DNA of 64,000 nucleotides from Bacteroidota bacterium. Lineage in GTDB: Bacteria > Bacteroidota > Bacteroidia > Chitinophagales > Chitinophagaceae. Position numbers and translations under genes: made by a program. Location: NCBI GenBank assembly GCA_018268055.1, contig JAFDXF010000093.1, positions 1 to 64,000 on the forward strand, read 5' to 3'. Positions 18,836 to 26,841 of this stretch are shown here, in pieces. The number at the start of each line of letters is the position of its first letter. The first letter of the stretch is position 1. The notes beneath the pieces are model-generated. The model saw only the letters and a list, made by a program, of their open reading frames with translations, did not search any database and was not told the origin of the DNA.

Positions 18836-18856
18836 GCATTGGGCATCGCCCAATGC
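18836..18856. repeat. Perfect 9-bp hairpin between the two repeat copies
   Basis: GCATTGGGC (18836-18844), loop ATC, then GCCCAATGC (18848-18856). It shares the GCCCAATGCG element with the start of both 81-bp copies, so it is probably a partial or truncated member of the same element. Confidence 0.85.
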
Positions 18857-18911
18857 GATACAATTGAACAACGTAACAACATTCAATTCATTATCATCAT
18901 TTGCAATCGTT

Positions 18912-18992
18912 GCCCAATGCGCCCCCATTATCGTCGCCTAATGCGCCGCTGCGCTTGCATTAGGCTCAATGAATATTTGCCTTTCAGGCAAT
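18912..18992. repeat. 81-bp direct repeat, copy B
   Basis: Exact duplicate of copy A, 226 bp downstream, with the same two internal stems (18936-18944/18957-18965 and 18977-18981/18987-18991). The shared 21-bp AAGGC/GCCTT block follows again at 19018-19038, but the DNA between the 81-bp unit and this block differs. The repeat therefore consists of conserved hairpin modules with variable joints. Confidence 0.9.
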
Positions 18993-19089
18993 AACTCCGT
19001 TAATTGAAAATAACGATCAAGGCTGAAGGCCTTGTTTATATTGAATATAATGGCAACGGCAAGTAGGTTTTTATAAAACAATCCATTTA

Positions 19090-19584
19090 CTATGCATTTG
19101 TCTTCTTTGCTTTAAATGACCAAGTGATATAAAATTCAGCAATTTTATTTCCTTCGTTATCTGTACCAATAGATTGTGCAGTTACTATTCTCGCCTCCCC
19201 TGTATTCATTGTTTCTTGAATGGCATTTTCAAATAATTTTCCATCCACACATTCAAAATATGTTCTTGCAGTAGCTTTTTTAAAATATTCCGATTCCACT
19301 TTCACTACCAGCATACTCACCGCAGGATTACTCTTATATAGATGCGCCATGGCCAAACTACCTGTACTCATTTCTGCCGCCATACTCAGGCAGGCAAAAT
19401 AAGTAGAATGAAAAGGATTTTGTGAAAGCCATTTATAGGGTACAGAAACCACGCATCGTTTTGTATCTACTTCTCTTATTCGTACACCTGCAAGAAATGC
19501 TGCGGGTAGCCTAAATAAAAGAAACATCCTGAATTTTACAGGATGTTTCATCAATTGTATAAACTTATCGGTATAAGGTGTCAT
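19090..19584 (-). CDS. Hotdog-fold protein, DUF4442-like (possible thioesterase)
   Basis: With the ATG at 19584 the protein has 164 residues; a longer frame from 19620 would overlap the upstream gene by 14 bp. It resembles DUF4442 and PaaI-type hotdog proteins, which hydrolyse acyl-CoA thioesters. Motif-like segments are NPFHSTYFACLSMAAEMSTG, shown here as HSTYFACLSMAAEMSTG near residue 60, and VVKVESEYFKKATART. The catalytic residues are not obvious. No signal peptide is seen. It lies 22 bp downstream of the papain-like protease and may be co-transcribed. Confidence 0.7.
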   Translation of the reverse strand: MTPYTDKFIQLMKHPVKFRMFLLFRLPAAFLAGVRIREVDTKRCVVSVPYKWLSQNPFHSTYFACLSMAAEMSTGSLAMAHLYKSNPAVSMLVVKVESEYFKKATARTYFECVDGKLFENAIQETMNTGEARIVTAQSIGTDNEGNKIAEFYITWSFKAKKTNA

Positions 19585-19606
19585 TACAAACACAATTAAT
19601 ATTCTG

Positions 19607-21181
19607 TTACTGCTTATCAATTGCCACTATACTGGCTACTGCTTTATTGGTATTAGCATCAACTTTAAAATACATAGTACCTGTGTTCGTGCTATTGAAT
19701 CGTGCACTTGGTATTGAAATATTTTGTACTGCTTCATTTACCTTGCCTTGATAAGTACTTTGCTTGCTCTGATTGATTGCATTATTCAATTGGTTATAAT
19801 CCAATTCATCTTTACTTACTACAACTGCTATGTAATCTTTATTGCCCAGAGAATCTGCTTCCAATGATTGAGATTTTGGGAACAATCTGTAACCAGTGAT
19901 ACCACAATATGGTGAGTGCTTGGAAACTGTTTCTCCTTTTTTCAGATAAGGGAATAAAACGTAGCTGCTACCATCCGTTTCCTGACCGAATACATAGATA
20001 TAACATTCTGTAACATTATTAATTTCCATTTTGAAACGAGTGCCAACTTTTATAGGAGATACCGTTTCAAATAGATTACTACCTGAAGAACGAAGCTTGA
20101 TGTATTGTCTGTCAGCATTGTTTACAAGACCTATTGAACATTCCAATGGAATATTAGCTACATCACTTCTTTTGGGCATCGGATCCATGCCATAGGCTTC
20201 ACGTACATAATTTTTAAAATCTCCGTAGCGTACCCAACCTATTCCATTGTTTCCCCATTGTGGTGTCCAACTGTTCATTATCTGAAATGCGCCACCAAAT
20301 TTTCTATCATCATAACCGATGACACACATTGCATGTCCGCCCTGCCCCATTCCCGAAGCATCCATGTTAGTTGGTGTCCACAATTCTTTTCCCATCATAT
20401 CTTGCATAAAGCTCTGACCTACCATCATACCGATTACCACCGGTACATCTTTTGCCAAATGCTCTTTTATTGCTCTTGTATTTATTTGTTCATTATCATT
20501 TGTAAGGCGTGTAAAACCATGAATTCTGAATTGCTGACCTTGTTGAATCTGAGTTCCCGTAGGCATACGATCGCAATCCTGATCGCTGTATGGATAATTG
20601 CTCAGTGGCACACCACCGTTTCTGCTCATCGCTTCCATTGCTCTTTGTACATAAGAGCCTTGGCATCCGTCTAATTTAATTTGATTGTATAAATAAGATG
20701 GGCTGAATTTTATTTGATTAGGATCGGCATGTGTTGCGGCCGAAAATAAAATTGTTTGTGCTGCATAAGCACTGCTCCATGCCACACAGCTACCTTGCTG
20801 GCCTTGATCGCCTCTTTCCGGCGCAAAGCGTAGTAGAGATACTGCTTCCGGCAATGCTTTTTGGTTAGCAGGATTTTTTGGATCCAGTTCCTCATAGATA
20901 GATGCTTTATTAAAAGTGTCCTTATTGAAATTGTAACCACTTTGAGAAAAAAGATTTTGCACTGCTTGTGTACTGCATCCGCTGCCTTTTCCCAATAGAA
21001 AATAAGCGCCTACTGCAAGAGCAATTAACAAAATGGAGCCTTTGCCTCTGAAAAGGCTTAATAACAAAGGTAGCAGTCCCATTAAACCACCACCGCCGCC
21101 ACCGGGGAAATTGGAATTACCACCACCACTATCATCTTGTTCGTTCGGATCAAATGGGTCATCGGTCATTCTAATTGGCAT
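19607..21181 (-). CDS. Papain-like C1 family cysteine protease with N-terminal membrane anchor
   Basis: The protein has 524 residues from ATG 21181 (a longer frame from 21232 is less likely). The N-terminus is Asp/Gly-rich with a poly-Gly run, then one transmembrane segment (about residues 50-65, SILLIALAVGAYFLLG). The peptidase domain shows catalytic Cys in QGSCVAWSSAYA near residue 130, His in GQGGHAMCVIGYDD near 282 and Asn in NSWTPQWGNNGIGWV near 302. The C-terminal ~170 residues resemble DUF4384, with YIYVFGQETDGSSYVLFPY. It is a probable membrane-bound protease facing the periplasm. The N-terminal Gly-rich/TM layout resembles YpfJ-type zinc metallopeptidases, but the catalytic domain is different. 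Confidence 0.88.
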   Translation of the reverse strand: MPIRMTDDPFDPNEQDDSGGGNSNFPGGGGGGLMGLLPLLLSLFRGKGSILLIALAVGAYFLLGKGSGCSTQAVQNLFSQSGYNFNKDTFNKASIYEELDPKNPANQKALPEAVSLLRFAPERGDQGQQGSCVAWSSAYAAQTILFSAATHADPNQIKFSPSYLYNQIKLDGCQGSYVQRAMEAMSRNGGVPLSNYPYSDQDCDRMPTGTQIQQGQQFRIHGFTRLTNDNEQINTRAIKEHLAKDVPVVIGMMVGQSFMQDMMGKELWTPTNMDASGMGQGGHAMCVIGYDDRKFGGAFQIMNSWTPQWGNNGIGWVRYGDFKNYVREAYGMDPMPKRSDVANIPLECSIGLVNNADRQYIKLRSSGSNLFETVSPIKVGTRFKMEINNVTECYIYVFGQETDGSSYVLFPYLKKGETVSKHSPYCGITGYRLFPKSQSLEADSLGNKDYIAVVVSKDELDYNQLNNAINQSKQSTYQGKVNEAVQNISIPSARFNSTNTGTMYFKVDANTNKAVASIVAIDKQ

Positions 21182-21280
21182 AACAGAAGTTTTTAGTTTG
21201 TTTAAAAGTAAAAAATTATGATGAAACAACAACCTAAAAGGATGCTGCTCGTAATTTTTTTTCTAAAATTGGCTAATTCC

Positions 21281-22501
21281 CTAAAGATTTAAAAACTCAA
21301 TTTGATTTTTAGTCAAATCTTCCATATTATCTCTTCTACGAATCAGATTAGGCACATCATCTAAAAATAAAACTTCGGCAGGTTTATAGCGTGAATTATA
21401 ATTAGATGCCATTTCAAAACCATAAGCCCCGGCATTTTTTATTGCGAGAAAATCTCCTTCACTCACTTCGGGCAATAACCGAGCTTCTGCAAAAGTATCT
21501 GTCTCACAAATATTGCCTACCACATTATATTTTTTTAATACACCATCTGGATTAGAAATATTTTCAATTTCATGCCATGCATCATAAAACATCGGACGAA
21601 TCAAATGATTTAATCCGCTATCTACACCCGCAAATAAAATATCGCCTGATTGTTTCAACACATTCACTTTAGTAATCAAATATCCGGCTTCGCTTACTAA
21701 AAATTTACCGGGCTCAAACCAAACTTGTAAATGTCGCCCTGTTTCTTTTTCAAAATGCTCAAATTTTTCTTGTACTCTTTTTCCAAGCTCATGCATATCT
21801 GTGCCGGTTTCATTTTTTTTGTAGGGCACTTTGAAACCTCCACCTAAATCTATCACTTCTAATTGTGAAAAATGTTTTACCAAATCTAAAAGTAAATCAA
21901 TTCCTTGTACAAAAATTGAAACATCTTTTATCTCGCTACCGGTATGTATATGCAAAGTGCGAATGTGTAATTTGGTTTCTTGCTGCAATTTTAAAATTAA
22001 TTCAATGTCTTCTATCGGAATACCAAACTTACTATCACTATGTCCGGTGGCAATTTTTAAATTTCCTCCGGCCATAATGTTTGGCCTTAAACGGATGCCA
22101 ACCGGATAACTATTTCCATAAGCGTTTCCAAATTTTTCTAAATTAGAAATACTATCAATGTTGATATGCACACCTGCTTCTTTTGCATTTTTTATTTCAT
22201 CAAAAGAAATATTATTCGAAGTGTATAAAATTTGGTTCGGTGCGAATCCTGCTTTCAACGCCAATTGTACTTCATTAAATGAACTGCAGTCCACATTGCA
22301 ACCAATGCTTCGGATGTATTTTAAAATACTGATATTGGTCAACGCTTTTGCAGCATAAAAAAAACGTGTATCTGCATCTTGAAAAGCATGCAACAATTTT
22401 TCATACTGCTCTTTTATTTTTTCTGCATGATAGACATAAAGCGGAGTACCAAAACCTTCGGCTGCTTCTTTTAGTTGTTGAGGGCTAAGTGTTAACGACA
22501 T
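21281..22501 (-). CDS. lysA: Diaminopimelate decarboxylase
   Basis: LysA converts meso-diaminopimelate to L-lysine, the last step of lysine synthesis, using pyridoxal phosphate. The 406-residue protein has the PLP lysine at K52 in FFYAAKALTN. HTGSEI binds the cofactor phosphate region. WFEPGKFLVSEAGYL and GNICETDTFAE are the conserved C-terminal barrel motifs, with the substrate-contact Cys in CETD. A Bacteroidota -7 box lies 5 nt before the ATG. The neighbouring protease and M28 genes are not lysine-related. Confidence 0.96.
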   Translation of the reverse strand: MSLTLSPQQLKEAAEGFGTPLYVYHAEKIKEQYEKLLHAFQDADTRFFYAAKALTNISILKYIRSIGCNVDCSSFNEVQLALKAGFAPNQILYTSNNISFDEIKNAKEAGVHINIDSISNLEKFGNAYGNSYPVGIRLRPNIMAGGNLKIATGHSDSKFGIPIEDIELILKLQQETKLHIRTLHIHTGSEIKDVSIFVQGIDLLLDLVKHFSQLEVIDLGGGFKVPYKKNETGTDMHELGKRVQEKFEHFEKETGRHLQVWFEPGKFLVSEAGYLITKVNVLKQSGDILFAGVDSGLNHLIRPMFYDAWHEIENISNPDGVLKKYNVVGNICETDTFAEARLLPEVSEGDFLAIKNAGAYGFEMASNYNSRYKPAEVLFLDDVPNLIRRRDNMEDLTKNQIEFLNL

Positions 22502-22506
22502 CTGTG

Positions 22507-22514
22507 CGAATATA
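22507..22514 (-). promoter_or_regulatory. Putative -7 promoter box of lysA
   Basis: On the minus strand TATATTCG (a TAnnTTCG variant) is followed by CACAG and then the lysA ATG. If this box is used, transcription starts at or within a few bases of the start codon. No convincing -33 element was found. Confidence 0.4.
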
Positions 22515-22580
22515 GTACAAACACAAAAGAAGTACTACGTTGAAATTCAAATTAATGCACTATGTAAATTTGGAGTTCAT

Positions 22581-24206
22581 TTATTTCCGATATCTTTTAA
22601 ATTCTGAGCCATCTTTCCAACCGGGCCACTTGCTTTCATTAGCTAATCGGTTGCCAACTAAATACAACAGCTTCAAATCGTCAATAGCGCCATTCAAGTC
22701 CCAAGTATTATCATATTCATCAGTTGGGCGATGATATTTTTTACTGGTGTACTCTTCATCTTTTTGTGCGCCATACTCTTTTGGCTTACCTATTACTTCA
22801 CTGCCAGAGCCAATGTAGAGTCCGGGTACACCTACTTTAGCAAAGTTGAAATGATCGGAGCGATAATAAAATCCTGATTCAGGATGCTTTTCAAAAACTA
22901 ATTTTCTGTCTAGTTTATCTGCGGCATCTTTCAGATAATCTTCCAAGTCTGATTGACCTTTGCCCACTACTGTAATATCTGCAGTCTTTCCCTTTACATT
23001 CACAATATCCATATTGATAATGCCAGCGGTTTTATCCATTGGGTAAATGGGATTCTGTGCATAATAAGCCGAGCCCCACAAACCTTGTTCTTCAGCAGTT
23101 ACTGCAAGAAAAATGACTGTGCGTTCGGGTTTTTCTTTTTGATTTTTAAATACTGAAGCTAATTGCAAAAGTGCAGCAGTGCCGCTTGCATTATCTAATG
23201 CGCCATTATAAATAGAATCGCCTGCTTCATTTGGTTTCCCGATTCCTAAATGATCCCAATGCGCTGTATATATCACATATTCATTAGGCCGTTTGCTTCC
23301 TACTATTTTACCAATTACATTTTTAGAGTTGTTGTAGGTGGTTTTAACTGAAATCTGAGTAGTCAATTTTTCATTCAATGAAAATCCTTTAAATCCCGGA
23401 ACAGACGCCTTTTTAAAAACAGTAGAATCATACCCCGCTGTTTCCAATAATTTCACTGCTGCATTTTCCGAAATCCATCCTACGATATCGCAATGCTTTA
23501 CATCTTTTCCTCTTTCATCCAATCGCAAAGCAGAGCTGTTCCAATGATTCTGAGGAACACTAAATGGGTAACTTGCAGCTTTTGTATTATGAATCACCAA
23601 ACAGCCTTTGGCGCCTTGCCTTGCTGCTTCTTCAAATTTATAAACCCATCTGCCATAATAAGTCATTGTATCGCCTCTGAAGAGTGTGGTATCCACGCCA
23701 AAGCCCGGATCATTGACCATTACCATAATCACTTTTCCTTTTACATCTAAGCCTGCAAAATCATTCCAATTACGTTCGGGTGCATCCACACCGAAGCCTG
23801 CAAAAACAAGTTCATCCGCATTGAAACTTACTGATGGCACATCTTTATCCGTCCAGATTACATAATCATCAAACCCTTTAAGACTGAATGTTCCATTCTT
23901 TGATTCTACTTTCATTTCAGGGCTTGCTTTTGTTTCAATGTTTGCCATTGGCACATCTTGAAAATAGCTATCATCATTACCGGGTGCTAACCCAATTTCT
24001 TTGAACCGATTTTTCAAATAATCTACTGTCAATTCTTCGCCTTTGGTAAAAGGTTTTCGTCCCATAAAAGAATCAGACGCCAACATTTTGATATCGCTTG
24101 CAAAAATATTTGCATCAAATCCTTTGAATTGTTCGCCGGCATCTTTACTGCTTTTGCAGCTCGCAAGAATGAAAATGATAGCTAAAAGTTGAAAGAGGGT
24201 TTTCAT
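22581..24206 (-). CDS. M28 family zinc aminopeptidase, lipoprotein
   Basis: From ATG 24206 the protein has 541 residues and a lipoprotein signal with Cys17 (LASC). A protease-associated (PA) insertion lies around residues 120-220 (GCLVIHNTKAA). The M28 catalytic domain shows zinc ligands and catalytic residues in YTAHWDHLG, YNGALDNASGTAALLQLA, TAEEQGLWGSAYYAQNP and the C-terminal FYYRSDHFNFAKVGVPG. It is likely a surface or periplasmic aminopeptidase releasing amino acids from peptides. The more upstream start at 24251 would bury the lipobox. Confidence 0.92.
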   Translation of the reverse strand: MKTLFQLLAIIFILASCKSSKDAGEQFKGFDANIFASDIKMLASDSFMGRKPFTKGEELTVDYLKNRFKEIGLAPGNDDSYFQDVPMANIETKASPEMKVESKNGTFSLKGFDDYVIWTDKDVPSVSFNADELVFAGFGVDAPERNWNDFAGLDVKGKVIMVMVNDPGFGVDTTLFRGDTMTYYGRWVYKFEEAARQGAKGCLVIHNTKAASYPFSVPQNHWNSSALRLDERGKDVKHCDIVGWISENAAVKLLETAGYDSTVFKKASVPGFKGFSLNEKLTTQISVKTTYNNSKNVIGKIVGSKRPNEYVIYTAHWDHLGIGKPNEAGDSIYNGALDNASGTAALLQLASVFKNQKEKPERTVIFLAVTAEEQGLWGSAYYAQNPIYPMDKTAGIINMDIVNVKGKTADITVVGKGQSDLEDYLKDAADKLDRKLVFEKHPESGFYYRSDHFNFAKVGVPGLYIGSGSEVIGKPKEYGAQKDEEYTSKKYHRPTDEYDNTWDLNGAIDDLKLLYLVGNRLANESKWPGWKDGSEFKRYRK

Positions 24207-24287
24207 TAGAAAAAATTTACTCGAAAAGTAAACTATTATTTTAAAAACCATAGTAAGATTTTTTTATAGCCTTTTAAACTTTTATCT

Positions 24288-24316
24288 ATAAAAAAGCCGG
24301 AGTTTAAATCTCCGGC
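24288..24316 (-). terminator. Intrinsic terminator of scpB
   Basis: The perfect 7-bp stem GCCGGAG (24296-24302) / CTCCGGC (24310-24316) has a 7-nt loop and, on the minus strand, is followed by a T-tract covering 24291-24295. It lies 29 bp after the scpB stop. Confidence 0.85.
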
Positions 24317-24344
24317 CAATCTTATAAATATATATTTTCAGCTA

Positions 24345-25013
24345 TCACTCTCCCGCGTCCGTATTCACTACTAATTCACCATCTTCTGCTACCGAAAGCA
24401 TTTCACCTTCGGAAGTTTCATCTTCTTTTTTCTCTTCTGTAGGTTTGATAATGGTAGCTTCTACTTGTTCGGCTATTATTTCTTTCAACTTTGGTAAGTC
24501 ATCAGAAGTGTTGATGCCAAAATAATCCATAAATGATTTGGAAGTAGCATATAATAATGGCTGCCCCGGTGCATGTTCATTTCTGCCGGTAATCACAATC
24601 AATTCTTTTTCCAAAAGTTTTTGAATGGCATAATCGCAGCTTACTCCACGAATAGATTCTATTTCACTTTTGGTTACCGGTTGTTTATACGCAATGATGG
24701 CCAATGTTTCCATTGCTGCGGTAGAAAGTCTTTTCAAAAATTTATCGCCATTCAACTGAGCGACAGTTTTATGAAATTGAACTCTTGTTAAAAACTGCCA
24801 GCCACCGCCACTCTGTTTTACTTCAAATGGATAAAAATCAGCGCTGTATTTTTCTACAATTCCTGCCAATGCTGCTTCTACTTTATCCAACGTAATCTTT
24901 TCTTCCAGATCGGGGAACGCATTTACTATTTCTACTATTTCTAAGGTAGTAAGTGGTTTTTCGCTGGCAAAAATCAACGCTTCAATATGTGGTATCAGGT
25001 CGGATGTTGTCAT
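24345..25013 (-). CDS. scpB: SMC-ScpA-ScpB condensin subunit ScpB
   Basis: ScpB is a winged-helix kleisin-interacting subunit of the bacterial condensin that compacts and segregates chromosomes. The 222-residue protein has two winged-helix domains, with IEALIFASEKPLT at the N-terminus and LSTAAMETLAIIAYKQPVTKSEIESIRG, shown here by TLAIIAYKQPVTKSEIE, as its signature near residues 102-118. An acidic tail of about 50 residues rich in Glu follows. scpA and smc are not in the window. Confidence 0.94.
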   Translation of the reverse strand: MTTSDLIPHIEALIFASEKPLTTLEIVEIVNAFPDLEEKITLDKVEAALAGIVEKYSADFYPFEVKQSGGGWQFLTRVQFHKTVAQLNGDKFLKRLSTAAMETLAIIAYKQPVTKSEIESIRGVSCDYAIQKLLEKELIVITGRNEHAPGQPLLYATSKSFMDYFGINTSDDLPKLKEIIAEQVEATIIKPTEEKKEDETSEGEMLSVAEDGELVVNTDAGE

Positions 25014-25269
25014 AAGTTAATAATTCAAAAAAAAATCAAATTGTAATTTAATTGGGAAGCAAGATAACTACTGAATGGAAAAAGTGAAAATCAGTTTATG
25101 CACAATTATTCATCACTTTTCAAGATAGTATATTTCCAAAAAAGCAATGCTTAAAAGACAAAATCACAGCAATTATTATAAATGAAAGGCAAAATTTTGC
25201 TGAAGTTATTCTTACTCATTTCCCACAACTATAAACCCTAAAACTTTCAGCATACCTACCCCTTCTGCA

Positions 25270-26169
25270 TTATCCTTGAAGTGCAGCAGCGCCACTTACA
25301 ATCTCAGTAAGTTCGGTTGTAATAGCAGCTTGTCTTGCGCGGTTGTAAGATATTTTGAGTGAGCGCAACATTTCATTGGCATTTTCACTCGCTTTATCCA
25401 TTGCCGTCATTCTTGCGCCATGTTCAGATGCATTAGAGTCCAGCACTGCTTTGTACAATTGTGTATTTAGAATCTTGGGCATCAATTCAGCAACCAAAAG
25501 TTCTTTGGATGGATCGTACAAGAAATCTGCTTTCATTGCAGCTTTACCTGGGTTATCGGTTGGCTTATTTTCAGATTTTGGTATAGGCAAAAATCTTTCT
25601 ACTTCAAATTTTTGAGTCGCAGCATTTTTAAATTGGCTATAAACAAGCTCTACTACATCAAATTGTTTTTCTGCAAATGCCTTCATAGCTGCTTGTGCGG
25701 CTTGTTGTACGTGTTCAAAAGTCAGGTTTAGAAAAATGTCTTTGTAAGCAGCGTCAGTATTATATTTATTTTTTACAAAATATTCAAAACCTTTTTTACC
25801 AATTCCCCAAACTGTTACATTCCCCTTTTTGTGCTGCTCCGGGTATTTTTCATTGATGGTATTTCTTGCTAATTTTATCACATTGGCATTGAAAGCACCA
25901 CAAAGACCTCTATCGCTGGTAATCACTATCATCAACACTTTTTCAATCGGTCTTTCTGCTGCAAGCGACATTCCTTCTCCGGCTTCACTATTGCTCACAA
26001 TATTGCTCAGCATATCTTGCAATTTCTGAGCATAAGGACGCATTTGCAAAATAGAATCCTGTGCTTTACGCAGTTTGGCAGCACTTACCATTTTCATTGC
26101 TTTGGTAATTTGCTGTGTACTTTGTACTGACTTTATTCGGTTTCTTACTTCTTTTAACTGGCCGGCCAT
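25270..26169 (-). CDS. atpG: ATP synthase F1 gamma subunit
   Basis: AtpG is the rotating central stalk of the F1F0 ATP synthase. From ATG 26169 the 299-residue protein starts MAGQLKEVRNRIKSV and has the N-terminal helix TQQITKAMKMVSAAKLRKAQ. The Rossmann-like middle part includes TSDRGLCGAFNANVI, and the C-terminal helix includes NRARQAAITTELTEIVSGA. A longer open frame reaches a TTG at 26331 but adds 54 residues without homology, and a promoter box lies inside it (26269-26276), so the shorter start is right. No other atp genes are adjacent, which is unusual. Confidence 0.95.
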   Translation of the reverse strand: MAGQLKEVRNRIKSVQSTQQITKAMKMVSAAKLRKAQDSILQMRPYAQKLQDMLSNIVSNSEAGEGMSLAAERPIEKVLMIVITSDRGLCGAFNANVIKLARNTINEKYPEQHKKGNVTVWGIGKKGFEYFVKNKYNTDAAYKDIFLNLTFEHVQQAAQAAMKAFAEKQFDVVELVYSQFKNAATQKFEVERFLPIPKSENKPTDNPGKAAMKADFLYDPSKELLVAELMPKILNTQLYKAVLDSNASEHGARMTAMDKASENANEMLRSLKISYNRARQAAITTELTEIVSGAAALQG

Positions 26170-26268
26170 TTGAATTATTTTAGCGTTGTCGGTTTTTATG
26201 TTTGTGAACAGATTGCTCCGTTCTTTCCCCCATCCAAACCATTGAAAAAAGCTCTCTTTTTCAGGCCG

Positions 26269-26276
26269 CAAAGGTA
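26269..26276 (-). promoter_or_regulatory. Putative -7 promoter box of atpG
   Basis: TACCTTTG on the minus strand matches TAnnTTTG exactly, about 100 bp before the atpG ATG. It falls within the N-terminal extension of the longer open frame, which argues against that start. The -33 region shows only a TTTT run at a short spacing. Confidence 0.45.
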
Positions 26277-26375
26277 GGGTGTAGAGTTGGAAAATCCTGA
26301 AAAAAGAAAGCGAAAATAGTACTTTATGCAAGCCTATTTTCGCTCATATAAGAGGCTATCAATTAAATCTTTTTA

Positions 26376-26777
26376 TCAAAACCCAATTCCCGTAGAAAAC
26401 GGGGAAGGCATAATGTCTAAATCATCCAATTCAAACATCTCAATACTGAGCTGAACTCCTTCGGGCTTTACAACTATTTTGTCCTTAGTAACTTTTTTAA
26501 ACCCTGCTTTTTCAAAAATAAATTTATAGATGCCCGGTTTTAAATCTTCCAAGTTAAAAATACCATCTTCATCTGTTGTGGTAACTTTTTCTTTTTTGCT
26601 GGCAAGCATAGCAGTAACACTTACATCTTTCAGTGGTTTCTTTGTTTCTGCATGTATTACTAAACAAATAGGATCATCCTTTGTAGTTTTTTCATCACCA
26701 GGTTCGCTTTGTCCTGCTTTAGAAGCAATTGCGAAAGTGAGCGTGAAAGCGAATAGCAACAACAATTTGCGTTTCAT
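26376..26777 (-). CDS. Small secreted carboxypeptidase-regulatory-like protein
   Basis: The 133-residue protein from ATG 26777 has a signal peptide (LLLLFAFTLTFAIAS) and one CarboxypepD_reg-like beta domain with VIHAETKKPLKDVSVTA and the GIFNLEDLKPGIYKF motif. Such domains form extracellular Ig-like sandwiches and occur as prefixes on TonB receptors in this phylum; here the domain stands alone. Function is unknown. It lies upstream of atpG in the same direction but is separated by about 200 bp. Confidence 0.75.
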   Translation of the reverse strand: MKRKLLLLFAFTLTFAIASKAGQSEPGDEKTTKDDPICLVIHAETKKPLKDVSVTAMLASKKEKVTTTDEDGIFNLEDLKPGIYKFIFEKAGFKKVTKDKIVVKPEGVQLSIEMFELDDLDIMPSPFSTGIGF

Positions 26778-26841
26778 ATCACAGTGTTTTGACGTGTTAA
26801 ACGACAAGGTTTATGGTTCTAACAGTTCAGAGCCCATAAAA

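Larger units (their letters stand above)
18589..19089. other. Intergenic region carrying a hairpin-rich duplicated repeat
   Basis: The 501-bp gap between two minus-strand genes holds no credible coding frame. It contains two identical 81-bp copies and several palindromes described in the following entries. Except for a short A/T-rich stretch on each side, most of the gap is made up of this repeat structure. Confidence 0.8.

Noticed and set aside
18686-18992. Insertion sequence
   Set aside because: There is no transposase frame and no terminal inverted repeats enclosing a gene; only short hairpin modules are present.
26170-26331. 54-residue N-terminal extension of AtpG from a TTG start
   Set aside because: It has no homology to AtpG, and a promoter box lies inside it; ATG 26169 gives the standard N-terminus.
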